NCBI RefSeq assembly: GCF_964656455.1
Contig: NC_135715.1
Coordinates: 73,483,414-73,547,413 of the forward strand
DNA length: 64,000 bases
Direction of reading: 5' to 3'
Source: Halichoerus grypus
Taxonomy: Eukaryota; Chordata; Mammalia; Carnivora; Phocidae
Part shown: positions 11,295 to 21,245 of the stretch, one piece after another
Layout of the letters: every line of letters starts with the position of its first letter
Position numbering within the stretch: the first letter of the stretch is position 1
Position numbers and translations under genes: made by a program
The notes under the pieces: generated by a model
Told to the model about the DNA's origin: nothing
The model's database searches: none
What the model saw: the letters and a program-made list of their open reading frames with translations, nothing else

Positions 11295-11690
11295 ATGCCA
11301 CTTATTGTTTCCTAAAGATTAGCAATTGAAAGAGATGTCAACAATTTTCACTCTTTAAATTAAGTATAATAGGCTTTTATAGCGCGGTATAAAGATATCG
11401 AAGGGAAAGGCTGCAATTGCAAGCTTGATTTTCCCTTTATCTATCCATACAGCCCCAATTTGACACTTGGGAGCAGAGGAAGCTTGTAAAGAGCCCGCAG
11501 ACCCCATAAAGCCGGTGACACTTGGATTAGTCTTACAGCTCACTTTGGGCACAGTAAAGTGATAATTTAATTAACTAATGGGGCCGTAAGCATGAGGGTT
11601 TATCTAATGAGTTCCCTTCTCCTTTGCCTCCTGGTAATTCCAGCGCTCGGTGTTTACAGATTTGCAGTAGCCTGGGCTAAGACGCACCCA
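11295..11690 (+). promoter_or_regulatory. duplicated noncoding element, copy B (putative enhancer)
   Basis: Paralogue of 7612-8000. Matching anchors are ATTGTTTCC (11304), ACAATTTTCACT (11341), TAATAGGCTTTTA (11367), TGACACTT (11461), GTAAAG (11486), GATTAGT (11525), GTAAA followed by GATAATTTAATTAA (11554-11572), GCCGTAA (11583), TTTATC (11599), TTTACAG (11653) and GCCTGGG (11670). Several inter-anchor distances are identical to copy A (37, 26, 25, 39 and 17 bases). The 44-base block from TGACACTT agrees at about 32 positions. Most of the other spacings differ by only one or two bases, and one differs by eight, which suggests constraint. The AATTTAATTAACTAATG stretch is homeodomain-like. Regulatory function is inferred. 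Confidence 0.6.
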
Positions 11691-11885
11691 GAGAGGAGCA
11701 TCTTGTCCAGGTGTCCCCCCCCAGGCCCCATGGGCTTCTGTTTGTGCTGTTTCTGTGGAGTTGGGATGTCATTGCTGCTCCCGGACAAACATACAACAGC
11801 TTATCAGGGCATGTTTTGAATAGTTTCATGGTTTCTCCAAGGTGTCTAATACGCTCTCTGTGCGTATATTAATAATATTGATCCT
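11691..11885. other. unique sequence downstream of element B
   Basis: Mixed sequence ending in an AT-rich TATTAATAATATTGAT segment just before a truncated SINE. No gene is seen. Confidence 0.35.
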
Positions 11886-12003
11886 ACAGGCTCCGCGCTC
11901 AGTGCGGAGTCTGCTTTAGATTCTCTCCCTCCCCCTCTGCCCTTCCCCCTGGCTTGTGCACGCTCTCTCTCTAAAATAAATTAAAAAAATAATAATAATA
12001 TAG
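11886..12003 (+). mobile_element. carnivoran SINE, sense, 5'-truncated
   Basis: It begins inside the body at GGCTCCGCGCTCAGTGCGGA and continues through 'agattctctccctccccctctgccc', a CTCTCTCT run, and the AAATAAATTAAAAAAATAAT tail. The tRNA-like head with the polymerase III boxes is missing. The tail's TAA units resemble the AT-rich left flank, so the target-site duplication is unclear. Confidence 0.85.
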
Positions 12004-12016
12004 ATTCCCACTAGTA

Positions 12017-12098
12017 TTGTGTGTCCGTGTAAACACGTGTCTGTGCCCGTGTGAGGGTATGTGTGGGTGTGCATATGCGTGCATGTGTGCGTGAGGGT
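12017..12098 (+). repeat. degenerate (TG)n tract
   Basis: GTGTGTCC, GTGTGAGG and TGTGTGGG-type units alternate with CG-containing steps over about 80 bases, forming an old, interrupted dinucleotide repeat. Confidence 0.7.
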
Positions 12099-12959
12099 GG
12101 ATCTGGAGGAAACTTTGAACTCTGCCTATCAGCCTCACCTCCGACCTGGCTCATGCGGCAGGTGGACACGCAGGAGCTGAGAGCCGGGGCAGAGACCACG
12201 GGGGTGGGGGGGGGCGGTGTTCCCAGAATAGCCCTTTCACAGCCCCTGGCACCCCTGGGTTATTAGGCATTTCTTTCTTGCCTGTGCCCTTGTTCCACCA
12301 TCCTGCAGCCAACATCTGCTGTTCTGCGGCTGAGTCCACCTCCTGGGGAAGGATTCCTTGGGGCCTCGTTCTACTCCAGGGTGATTGCAATCACAGCTGA
12401 GAAGTGTCACCTTGACCCCGCGACTAACTGTTCTTCAGGGCCCCAGGAGGCCAGTATAGGCCTGGAGGGGTCAGTTCATGGTTCCGGGACCCAGAGACCA
12501 AGAGGATGAGCTCCGTGGGTGGCCTGTGTTCACCTGGGGCGCAGGCCAGCTCAACAATCACGCTGGGAGGATGGACGCTCCCAGTTGAAACATTATACCA
12601 TTTGGGCTGCTGAGCACACCCCCCCACCCCCCCACCCCCTCACTTAGAAGGGAGCTGCTGGTGTTCATCCAGAGTAGGTCTTGCAGAGCGGTAGATAGGG
12701 CCTACCCAACGGGGTCATTTCCAGATTTCGGTCCTAAGGGAAGCTTTCACCACCATTTGGTCTCAAAGCCACTATCCACATGGGAATTTTGGTGACTCCT
12801 TGTACTTGCCCAGAGCAACTCTCAGCTTCAGAATACCAGCTGCTGAGCAATTCAGAGGCGGAGCTGGGCCGGCAGAAGGTGGAAAGGAGTCTGAGCCACC
12901 TGGAGAGGCTCTCCCTTGCCTTCCCATCTCTGCTTCACTCGGGGAATGACCACCCCATC
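12099..12959. other. unique sequence with a C-rich tract
   Basis: No gene or interspersed repeat is recognised. A C-rich run with A interruptions occupies 12618-12641 and would be G-rich on the other strand. Confidence 0.4.
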
Positions 12960-13054
12960 TGAGGACTCTCCAAAGCCTCAGAATTCCTAGGGGAGCTTTT
13001 GTACCGATGCTTGGGTTCTATCCCGGAAATGTGGATTTCTCTCGTTTTGGTAAT

Positions 13055-14022
13055 TTCTTCTTTTTAAAAAACGTTTTCAAAAATTTGTAAGAGTTAGCTT
13101 TTAAAAACTTGTGGTGAAAAACATATAACATAAAATTTACATTTTAACCATTTGTCAGTGTGCCACCCAGTGACAGTAAGTACATTCACACTGTCGTGCA
13201 ACCGTCACTGCCATCCAGCTCTTGAATTCTTCCGATCTTGCAAAGCTGGATCTCTGTCCCCATGAAGCACGAACTCCTCATTCCCCTCTCCCCCCACCCC
13301 CAGCCCCAGGCAACCACCCTTCTACTTTCTGTCCCTAGGAAGGTGATGACTCCAGGCACCTCATACGAATGGAATCATACAGTCTTTGTGCTTTTATGCC
13401 TGGCTTATTTCACTTAGCATCTTGTCTTCACGGTTAATCCATGTAGCAGGTGTCGGAACTTGCTTCCATTGTAAGGCTGAAGAAGATTGCATTATGTTAG
13501 ATATCACATGTGTTTGTCCATTTATCTGTTGATAGACATTTGGGTTGTTTCCATCTTTTGGCTATTTTGAAGAATGCTGCTATGAAGATGGGTGTGCAAA
13601 TATCTCTTTGAGTCCTTGCTTTCAATTCTTTTTTTTTTTTTTTAAGTTGGCTCCACGCCCAGCATGGAGCCCAACACGGGGCTTGAACTCATGACCCTGA
13701 GATCAAGACCTGATCTGAAATCAAGAGTCAGACACTTACCTGACTGAGCCACCAGGTGCCTGCCTGCTTTCAATTCTTATAGGTATATGTCTTGACGTGG
13801 AATTGCTGCATTGCACGGGAATTCTATGTTTAGCTTAGGAGGACCTGCCATACCCTTGTCCACAGCAGTGGTACCATTTTACATCCCCACCAATGATGCC
13901 CAAGGATTCCAGTTTCTCCACTTTTCTTGCCAAAGCTTATTATTTTCCATTTGTTTGCTTAATAATAACCATCCTAACAGACATGAGGTAATATCTCACT
14001 ATGAATTTGATTTGCACTGGGA
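13055..14022 (-). mobile_element. old L1M 3' region, antisense, carrying a SINE
   Basis: The sequence follows the reversed L1M 3' end: TGGTGAAAAACATATAACAT, 'cactgtcgtgcaaccgtcact', 'gaatggaatcatacagt', 'tggctattttgaagaatgctgc', then after the SINE 'ataggtatatgtcttgacgtgg', 'cattttacatccccaccaatg' and 'taatatctcactatg'. It has no intact ORF2 frame. The SINE at 13631-13764 interrupts it with a perfect duplication. Confidence 0.9.
13631..13764 (-). mobile_element. carnivoran SINE, antisense, nested in L1M
   Basis: A poly-T start is followed by AGTTGGCTCCACGCCCAGCA, 'ggggcttgaactcatgaccctgagatc' and 'tgactgagccaccaggtgcc', the reversed SINEC body and head. TGCTTTCAATTCTT is duplicated exactly at 13617-13630 and 13765-13778, so the insertion boundaries are firm. 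The diagnostic 'cagcatggagcccaacac' places it in a SINEC subfamily different from the copy at 53.4 kb. Confidence 0.95.
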
Positions 14023-14094
14023 ATTAATAATTTTAAAAATTCCCCAGGAGGTGCTAGTGAGCATCCAGAGTTGAGAATCACTGAGTAAATGCCC

Positions 14095-14290
14095 ATTCTT
14101 TATTGAGCCCATATTATTTACCAGGCACTCTTCTAAATCCCCATTTGTTCCCCACATCCACTCAGTGAGGTAGGAGACACTCTCTTTCCTACAGATGAGA
14201 AAACGAAGCACCCAGAGGTGAAGACCACTCATCTAGTAGGTGGTGGGGCTAAAATTCAAGTCCAGATCTTGTGGTCCCCAGAGCTCCTGA
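14095..14290 (-). mobile_element. MIR SINE, antisense
   Basis: TTATTGAGCCCATATTATTT, ACCAGGCACTCTTC, CAGTGAGGTAGGAGA, ACAGATGAGAAAACG, 'tctagtaggtggtggggct' and 'attcaagtccagatct' follow the antisense MIR order. The end near the tRNA-like head is at about 14290. Confidence 0.8.
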
Positions 14291-15149
14291 GCTCATTTGG
14301 GGTCCTCCTGCCTCAGGAAGAGAAGGTGCCAAGGGCCATGAGGGAAGTTGCAATGTGCATGGGGTCAATACCATCTAAAAACAATACCAGAATGAGATCT
14401 TACTTTAATTCTTGAAAGGAACGTTTTTTCACACTCCTTTTTTTAGGAAGGAGGTTTAATAAAGAAGAGTGTTTCATTTTAAGTAATCATAGTTCTTTCC
14501 CTTTTACCTAATAATTTAATAGTTATTTTAAAGTCATTTATTCAAATAAAACTCAGGCTTCTGTGTTTTCAGAGGGACAGAAAACTAGAATCCGTTCCGC
14601 GTGTATCTCCTGGACTTACTAAGAGCCTGGAACAGGGCCATGTGTTAGAATTGGAGTATAACGATACTGCCATCTTGTGGGAAATTAAAGTGTGGCCCCT
14701 CACACCTACGGCAACTTAACCCTCAAGCCAGAATTAAGAATTTCTGTGCACAGGCTTGTCTAGATCCATTTCTAGTCAAGATGGGGCTGGGGTGGGGGGC
14801 GGGAGGCGGGGGGGAACAGTGTGTGCAGAAAAAATCGTGTTCTGTCAAAAGCAATTCATACTGTTGAGGGTCAAAGTCAGAGTCATGCCCTCAAGTGACA
14901 GGGGCAATAGCAGATATAGTCTTGTTCCCTTTGCCACTCCCAGATTCTACTGCCCAGAGGGGAAGCTGTGGGTGGATCCACTGGGGCATCAGGAGGAGGG
15001 CTAACTACCCAGCAACCATGTTTCCACCCCACCCACAGAGACGAGCAGGACAAATCTGAGCCTGGGATGCCTACTCTGATTGTCTTAAGTTTAAGAAGGT
15101 CTAGAATGGGCAAGAACTCCCCCCGCCCCCCATCCCGCCCCTCCTCCTC
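14291..15149. other. unique sequence with a G-rich tract
   Basis: No gene or repeat family is identified. A run of G triplets at 14781-14815 has quadruplex potential on the plus strand. A C-rich stretch is present near 15117-15145. Confidence 0.4.
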
Positions 15150-15417
15150 CTTCTTCATAACCTACTTTATTGAAATATAATTTATGTACCATACAATTCA
15201 CACATTTCAAGTGTACAAATCGGTGCTTTCTCGTATATTCACGGAGTTTTACAACCATCACCACCGTTTCAGAACATTCTCATCACCCCAAACAGAAACC
15301 CCATACATACCATTTAGCCATTAACCCCCAATCCTCCCATCTCTCTGAAGCTATGGCAACCACTAATCAGCTTTCTTTTTATTTTGTGTGATTTAAAAAA
15401 TATGGTTATCTATGAGT
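15150..15417 (-). mobile_element. L1M 3'-end fragment, antisense
   Basis: 'ctactttattgaaatataat', 'gtaccatacaattcacaca', 'tcaagtgtacaaatcggtg' and 'acaaccatcaccaccgttt' are characteristic of reversed old L1M 3' untranslated sequence. The fragment ends where a SINE was inserted. Confidence 0.85.
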
Positions 15418-15633
15418 TACATTTATTTATTATTTATTTATTTATTTTTAAAGATTGTATTTATTTATTTGAGAGAAAGAGAGCGCACACAAGCAGGAGG
15501 AGTGGCAGAGAGAGAGGGAGAAGCAGGCTTCCCGCTGAGCAGAGAACACGATGTGGGGCTCAATCCCAGGACCCTGGGATCATGACCTGAGCCAAAGGCA
15601 GATGCTAAACCAACTGAGCTACCCAGGTGTCCC
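15418..15633 (-). mobile_element. carnivoran SINE, antisense
   Basis: TTTTTAAAGATTGTATTTAT starts the reversed tail, then 'agcaggcttcccgctgagc', 'gatgtggggctcaatcccagg', 'atcatgacctgagcc' and AACTGAGCTACCCAGGTGTC give the reversed body and head. TACATTTATTTATT flanks both ends (about 15418-15432 and 15634 onward) as the target-site duplication. It sits at the junction between two L1M 3' fragments. Confidence 0.95.
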
Positions 15634-15644
15634 TACATTTATTT

Positions 15645-15839
15645 ATTTATTAATTGAGATATAAATGGACATATAACATATTAGTTTCAAGTGTACAACA
15701 TAATAATTTGATATTTGTATATATTGCAAAATGATCACATCAAAAAGTTTAGTTAACATCTACAGTTATAATTTTTTTTCTTGTGATGAGTACTTGTAAG
15801 ATCTACTCTCTTAGCAACTTCCAAATATACAGCACAGTA
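15645..15839 (-). mobile_element. L1MA-type 3' end, antisense, left part
   Basis: 'taattgagatataaatggacatat', 'gtttcaagtgtacaacataa', 'atattgcaaaatgatcacat' and 'tactctcttagcaacttcc' form a reversed L1MA-type 3' end. It stops inside AAATATACAGCACAGTA, which is duplicated on the far side of a younger L1, so the same element resumes at 19722. Confidence 0.85.
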
Positions 15840-16789
15840 CTTTTTTCTATTAACATATAATGTATTATTTGTTTCAGGGGTACAGGTCTGTGATTCATCA
15901 GTCTTACACAATTCACAGTGCTCATCACAGCACATACCCTCCCCAGTGTCCATCACCCAGCCACCCCATCCTCCCATCCCCCCCTCCCCTCCAGCAATCC
16001 TCAGTTTGTTTCCTGAGATTAAGAGTCTCTTATGGTTTGTCTTCCTCTCTGGTTTTGTCTTGTTTCATTTTTCCCTCCCTTCCCCTATGATCCTCTGTCT
16101 TGTTTCTCAAAGTCCTCATATCAGTGAGATCATATGATACTTGTCTTTCTCTGATTGACTTATTTCGCTTAGCATAATACCCTCTAGTTCTATCCATGCC
16201 TTTGCAAATGGCAAGATTTCATTTTTTTGATGGCTGCATAATATTCCATTGTAAATAAACACCACATCTTCTTTATCCATTCATCTTTTGATGGACATCT
16301 AGTCTCTTTCCATAGTTTGGCTATTGTGGACATTGCTGCTATAAACAGTGGGGTGCAGGTGCCCCTTCGGATCACTACATTTGTATCTTTGGGGTAAATA
16401 CCCAGTCATGCAATTGCTGGGTCATAGGGTAGCTCTATTTTCAACTTTCTGAGGAACCTCCATACTGTTTCCCAGAGTGGCTGCACCAGCTTGCATTCCC
16501 ATCAACAGTGTAAGAGCGTTCCCTTTTCTCCGCATCCTCGCCAACACCTGTCGTTTCCTGACTTGTTAATTTTAGCCATTCTGACTGGTGTGAGGTGGTA
16601 TCTCATTGAGGTTTTGATTTGGATTTCCCTAATGCCGAGTGATGTTGAGCACTTTTTCACGTGTCTGTTGGCCATTTGGATGTCTTCTTTGCAGAAATGT
16701 CTGCTCGTGTCTTCTGCCCATTTCTTGATTGGATCATTTGTTCTTTGGGTGTTGAGTTTGGTAAGTTCTTTATAGATTTTGGATACTAG

Positions 16790-17095
16790 TCATTTATCTG
16801 ATATGTCATTTGCAAATATCTTCTCCCATTCTGTTGGTTTTCTTTTGGTTTTGTTGATTGTTTCCTTTGCTGTGCAAAAGCTTTTTATCTTGATGAAGTC
16901 CCAATAGTTCATTTTTGCCCTTTCTTCCCTTGCCTTTGGCGATGTGTCTAGGAAGAAGTTGCTGCGGCTGAGGTCGAAGAGGTTGCTGCCTGTGTTCTCC
17001 TCAAAGATTTTGATGGATTCCTGTCTCACATTTAGGTCTTTCATCCATTTTGAGTCTATTTTTGTGTGTGGTGTAAGGAAATGGTCCAGTTTCAT
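16790..17095 (-). pseudogene. L1 ORF2 C-terminal remnant
   Basis: An open stretch of 101 codons on the minus strand contains [20 protein letters not shown] and [20 protein letters not shown], typical of the region after the L1 reverse transcriptase. It belongs to the antisense L1 at 15840-19706 and is one of several broken ORF2 pieces. It is a dead transposon remnant. Confidence 0.85.
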
Positions 17096-18150
17096 TCTTC
17101 TGCATGTGGCTGTCCAATTTTCCCAACACCATTTGTTGAAGAGACTCTCTTTATTCCACTGGACATTCTTTCTGCTTTGTCAAAGATTAGTTGACCATAG
17201 AGTTGAGGGTCCATTTCTGGGCTCTCTGTTCTGTTCCACTGATCTATGTGTCTGTTTTTGTGCCAGTACCATACTGTCTTGATGATGATAGCTTTGTAAT
17301 AGAGCTTGAAGTCCGAATTGTGATGGCACCAGCTTTGCTTTTCTTTTTCAACATTCCTCTGGCTATTTGGGGTCTTCTCTGGTTCCTAATTTTAGGATTA
17401 TTTGTTCCATTTCTTTGAAAAAAGTTGATGGTATTTTGATGGGGATTGCATTAAATGTGTAGATTGCTCTAGGTAGCATAGACATTTTCACAATATTTGT
17501 TCTTCCAATCCATGAGCATGGAACGTTTTTTCCATTTCTTTGTGTCTTCCTCAATTTCTTTCATGAGTATTCTCTAGTTTTCTGAGTACAGATTCTTTGC
17601 CTCTTTGGTTAGATTTATTCCTAAGTATCTTATGGTTTTGGGTGCAATTGTAAATGGGATTGACTCCTTAATTTCTCTTTCTTCTCTCTTGTTGTTTGTG
17701 TATAGAAATACCACTGATTTCTGTGCATTGATTTTATATCCTGCCACTTCACTGAACTCCTGTATGAGTTCTAGCAGTTTGGGGTGGAGTCTTTTGGGTT
17801 TTCCACATAAAGTATCATATCATCTGCAAAGAGTGAGAGTTTGACTTCTTTGCCAATTCAGATGCCTTTTATTTGTTTTTGTTGTCTGATTGCTGTGGCT
17901 AGGACTTCTAATACTATGTTGAATAGCAGTGGTGATGGTGGACATCCCTGCCGTATTCCTGACCTTAGAGGAAAAGCTCTCAGTGTTTCTCCATTGAGAA
18001 TGATATTTGCTATGGGTTTTCATAGATGGCTTTTATGATATTGAGGTATGTACCCGCTATTCCTACACTGTGAAGAGTTTTAATCAAGAAAAGATACTGT
18101 ACTTTGTCAAATGCTTTTTCTGCATCTATTGCTAGTATCATATGGCTCTT

Positions 18151-18366
18151 GTTTCTTTCTTTCCTTCTTTCTTTCTTTCTTTTAAAGATTTTATTTATTT
18201 GACAAAGAGAGACACAGCCAGAGAGGGAACACAAGCAGTGGGAGTAGGAGAGGGAGAAGCAGGCCCCCCGCCGAGCAGGGATCCCGATGTGGGGCTTGAT
18301 CCAGCGCTCTGGGATCACGACCCAAGCTGAAGGCAGACGCTCAGTGACTGAGCCACCCAGGGCCCC
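18151..18366 (-). mobile_element. carnivoran SINE, antisense, nested in the L1 ORF2
   Basis: A TTTC-rich tract expanded from the tail lies at 18151-18184, followed by AAAGATTTTATTTATTTGAC, 'gcaggccccccgccgagcag', 'gatgtggggcttgatcc' and 'tgactgagccacccaggg'. The host reads CTCTTGTTTCTTTCTTT on the left and CTGTTCCTTCTTTTA on the right, an imperfect duplication. The SINE is therefore younger than the L1. Confidence 0.92.
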
Positions 18367-18961
18367 TGTTCCTTCTTTTATTAATGTATTGTATCACATT
18401 GATTGATTTGTGGATTTTGAACCAACCTTGCAGCCCAGGAATAAATCCCACTTGGTCGTGGTGAATAATCCTTTTAATGTACTGTTTGATCCTATTGGCT
18501 AGTATTTTGGTGAGAATTTTTGCATACATGTTCATCAGGGATATTGGTCTGTAGTTCTCCTTTTTGATGGGGTCTTTGTCTGGTTTTGGAATCAAGATAA
18601 TGCTGACCTCATAAAATGAATTTGGAAGTTTTCTTTCCATTTCTATTTTTTGGAACAGTTTCAGAAGAATAGGTATTAATTCTTCTTCAAATGTTCGGTA
18701 GAATTCACCTGGGAAGCCATCTGGCCCTGGGCTTTTGTTTGTTGGGAGATTTTTGATTACTGCTTCAGTTTTCTTCCTGGTTACGGGTCTGTTCAGGTTT
18801 TCTATTTCTTCCTGGTTCAGTTTTGGTAGTTTATACGTCTCTAGGAATGCATCCATTTCTTCCAGATTATCTAATTTGCTGGCATAGAGTTGCTCATAAT
18901 ATGTTCTTAAAATTGTTTGTATTTCTTTGGTGTTGGTTATGATCTCTCTTCTTTCATTCAT
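18367..18961 (-). pseudogene. L1 ORF2 reverse-transcriptase fragment
   Basis: About 200 codons stay open on the minus strand. They include [20 protein letters not shown] and [20 protein letters not shown], the conserved L1 reverse-transcriptase blocks before the catalytic FADD motif. The frame ends where the SINE begins, so the catalytic half lies beyond it in separate broken frames. It encodes the polymerase used for target-primed reverse transcription in live L1s and is inactive here. Confidence 0.92.
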
Positions 18962-19334
18962 GATTTTATTTATTTGGGTCCTCTCTCTTTTCTTTTTGAT
19001 AAGTCTGGCCAGGGGTTTATGAATCTTATTAATTCTTTCAAAGAACCAGCTCCTACTTTCGTTGATCTGTTCTACTGTTCTTTTGGTTTCTATTTCATTG
19101 ATTTCTGCTCTGATCTTTATTTTTTCTCTTCTCCTGCTGGGTTTAGGCTTTATTTGCTGTTCTTTCTCCAGCTCCTTTAGGTGTAGGGTTAGGTTGTGTA
19201 TTTGAGAACTTTCTTGTTTCTTGAGAATTGCTGTATACTTGTATTGCTATATACTTTCCTCTTAGGACCGCCTTTGCTGAATCCCAAAGATTTTGAAGAG
19301 TCGTGTTTTCATTTTCATTTGTTTCCATGACTTT

Positions 19335-19688
19335 TTAAAATTCTTCTTTAATTTCCCAGTTAGGCCTTTCATTCTTTAGTAGGATGCTCTTTAGCCTCCA
19401 TGTATTTGAATTCTTTGCAACTTTCCTCTTGTGATTGAGTTCTAGTTTCAAAGCACTGTGGTTCAAAAATATGCAGGGAAGGATCCCAATCTTTTGGTAC
19501 CAATTGAGACCTGATTTGTGACCCAGGACGTGATCTATTCTGGAGAATGTTCCGTGTGCACTAAAGAATGTGTATTCTGTTGCTTTGGGTTGGAATGTTC
19601 TGAACATATTTGTGAAGTCCATCTGGTCCAATCTGTCATTTAAAGTTTTTATTTCCTTGTTGATCTTTTGCTTAGATGATCTGTCCAT
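19335..19688 (-). pseudogene. L1 ORF2 endonuclease C-terminal fragment
   Basis: The open frame contains EYTFFSAHGTFSRIDHVLGH (normally the S-R-I-D-Y/H-I-L-G block with the catalytic D and H residues of the AP-like endonuclease). A linker to the reverse transcriptase follows. The element is truncated just upstream, so most of the endonuclease is missing. Confidence 0.88.
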
Positions 19689-19721
19689 TTCAGTGAGGGG
19701 GGTGTTAAATACAGCACAGTA

Positions 19722-20680
19722 TTATTAACTCTAGTCACCATGCTATACATTTCATCTCCAGGTCTTATTTATTTTGTAACTGGAAGTTTGTACTTCACTA
19801 ACTTACTTTCTGTCTCTGCAGATTTGTTTATTCTGGACATCAAACATAAACAGAATCATATGATTATGTAGTCTTTTGTGAAGAACTTTCATATACAATG
19901 TTTTCAAGGTTCAATCATGTATTAACATATAGTGATACTTCATTCCTTTCTGCTGCTGAGCGCTATTTCATGGGATGCCTATATCATATTGCTTTTATCC
20001 ATTTGTTAGTTGCCAGACATTAGGGGTTTTTCCCTTCACTTTTTGGCTGCTATGGGTAATGCTGCTATGAACACTCTTGTACAAGTTTTCATGTGAACAT
20101 ATGTTTGCATTTCTCTTGTGTATTCTCCTTGATGTGGATCTATGGATCTAACTCCTGGTTTAATACCTTGAAGAGTTGTCACACTCTTTCCAAAGTGGCT
20201 GCACTGTGGCACCTGGGTGGCTCAGTCAGTTAAGCATCTGCCTTTGGCTCAGATCATGATCCCAGAGTCCTGGGACCAAGTGCTGAATCAGGGCTCCCTG
20301 CTCCACAGGGAGTCTGCTTCTCCCTCTGCCCCTCCCTCAAAATGGCTGCAACATTTTCCATCCCCACCAACAGTGTACGAGGGTTCCAATTTTTTGACAT
20401 TGCCACTTAGGTTTGTACATTCTAGGTACAGTTCTCTTATTAGATGTATGATTTGCAATTTTTTTTAACCATTCAGTGGGTTGTCTTTTCACTTTCCTGA
20501 TGGTGTCCTTTAAAGTACAAAAGTGGTTAATGATGAATCAGCAAAAAAAAAATTATCTATTTTTTCTTTTGTTGCTTATACTTTAAGCCTTATATCAGAG
20601 AAACCTTTGTCAAATCCAAGATCAAGATATGCTCCTACGTGTTTTTCTAAGAGTTTTATAGTTTTATCTTTCTTTTTTTG
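19722..20680 (-). mobile_element. L1MA-type element, antisense, right part
   Basis: It continues the element at 15645-15839: 'aactctagtcaccatgctatac', 'ttttgtaactggaagtttgt', 'aatgctgctatgaacactc', then, after a SINE, 'cattttccatccccaccaaca' and 'gaaacctttgtcaaatcc'. The sequence is diverged and has no intact frame. Confidence 0.85.
20205..20338 (+). mobile_element. carnivoran SINE, sense, lacking its tail
   Basis: The head GGCACCTGGGTGGCTCAGTC, box-B region 'gggaccaagtgctgaatca' and 'gagtctgcttctccctctgcccc' are present. The CT-rich part and A-tail are absent. AAAGTGGCTGCAC (20192-20204) and AAAATGGCTGCAAC (20339-20352) form an imperfect target-site duplication, so the tail was lost or the copy was reverse-transcribed from a short transcript. 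Confidence 0.92.
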
Positions 20681-20689
20681 ATTTGATAC

Positions 20690-20835
20690 ATGTATGTATT
20701 GCAATATGATTACTGTCACAGTGTTAGCTAACACCTCCATTACATCACATAATTATCATTTTATTTTGTGGCGAGAACATTTAAGACCTAGTGTTTTAGC
20801 ACCTTTGAAGTATACAATACAGTATTGTATCCTCT
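20690..20835 (-). mobile_element. L1M 3'-end fragment, antisense
   Basis: 'tgatacatgtatgtattgca', 'acaatacagtattgt' and the middle 'gagaacatttaagacc' match a reversed L1M 3' end. This is a second, separate 3' end inserted into L1 sequence. Confidence 0.7.
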
Positions 20836-21112
20836 ATCTTTTTTTCTCTTAGTCTAGCTAAAGGTTTGTCAATTTCGTTTATCCTTTCAAAAAACAGGCT
20901 CTTAGTTTCATTGATGCTCGATTGTTTTTTTGGTCTCTACTTCATTTATTTCTGCTCTGAATTTTGAATTTTGTTATTTCTTTCCTTCTGCTAACTTTGG
21001 GCTTAGTCTGTTTTTCTTTTTCTAGTTCCTTGAGGTGTAAAGTTAAGTTGCTCATTCGAAACCTTACTTTGTTCTTAATATATGCATTCATTGCTATGAA
21101 TTCTCTGAGAAC
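20836..21112 (-). mobile_element. L1 ORF2 fragment, antisense
   Basis: 'tagctaaaggtttgtcaattt', 'caaaaaacaggctcttagtt', 'cttctgctaactttgggctta' and 'cattgctatgaattctctgag' correspond to the reversed ORF2 region between endonuclease and reverse transcriptase. It is equivalent to part of 18960-19260 in the younger L1 but more diverged. Confidence 0.85.
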
Positions 21113-21245
21113 TGAGGAATCAAGAAAACATGACACCACCAAAGATCATCCTACAGAAGTCAAACCCCAAGACATGGAGACCTGTGATTTACCCGGTAAG
21201 AAATTCAAGATAACTGTTCTGAAGAAACTCAGTGAGCTACATTTA
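21113..21245 (+). mobile_element. inverted L1 5'-region segment
   Basis: This segment is the reverse complement of 22590-22720 at clearly high identity. ACTGAGGAATCAAGAAAACA, GACACCACCAAAGATCATCC and 'agataactgttctgaagaaactcagtgag' have counterparts on the other strand there. It lies between antisense L1 pieces in the opposite orientation, indicating an inversion, a separate insertion or an L1 rearranged during integration. Confidence 0.85.

Larger units (their letters stand above)
12960..14083. mobile_element. MER5A-like hAT element split by an L1M insertion
   Basis: The left part (12960-13050) reads CAGAATTCCTAGGGGAGCTT, then a 'ttgggttctatcccggaaatg' middle. The right part (14025-14083) reads ATTTTAAAAATTCCCCAGG, a GTGAGCATCCAGAG block and the terminal GTTGAGAATCACTG, matching the MER5A end GTTGAGAACCACTG. 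About 970 bp of antisense L1M lies between the halves. This gives a relative age order of MER5A, then L1M, then SINE. Confidence 0.6.
15840..19706 (-). mobile_element. carnivoran L1, antisense, 5'-truncated in the endonuclease domain
   Basis: From the left it reads as reversed 3' UTR ('ttcaggggtacaggtctgtg', 'ctcatcacagcacataccct'), then ORF2 C-terminus, reverse transcriptase and the end of the endonuclease, breaking off near a Leu-Asn-Thr-Pro-Leu codon series at about 19700. A duplication AAATA(TA)CAGCACAGTA borders both ends (15823-15839 and 19707-19721), so this is a genuine 5'-truncated target-primed insertion. ORF2 is broken by several frameshifts and stops and by a SINE at 18151-18366. 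It is not capable of moving. Confidence 0.93.
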
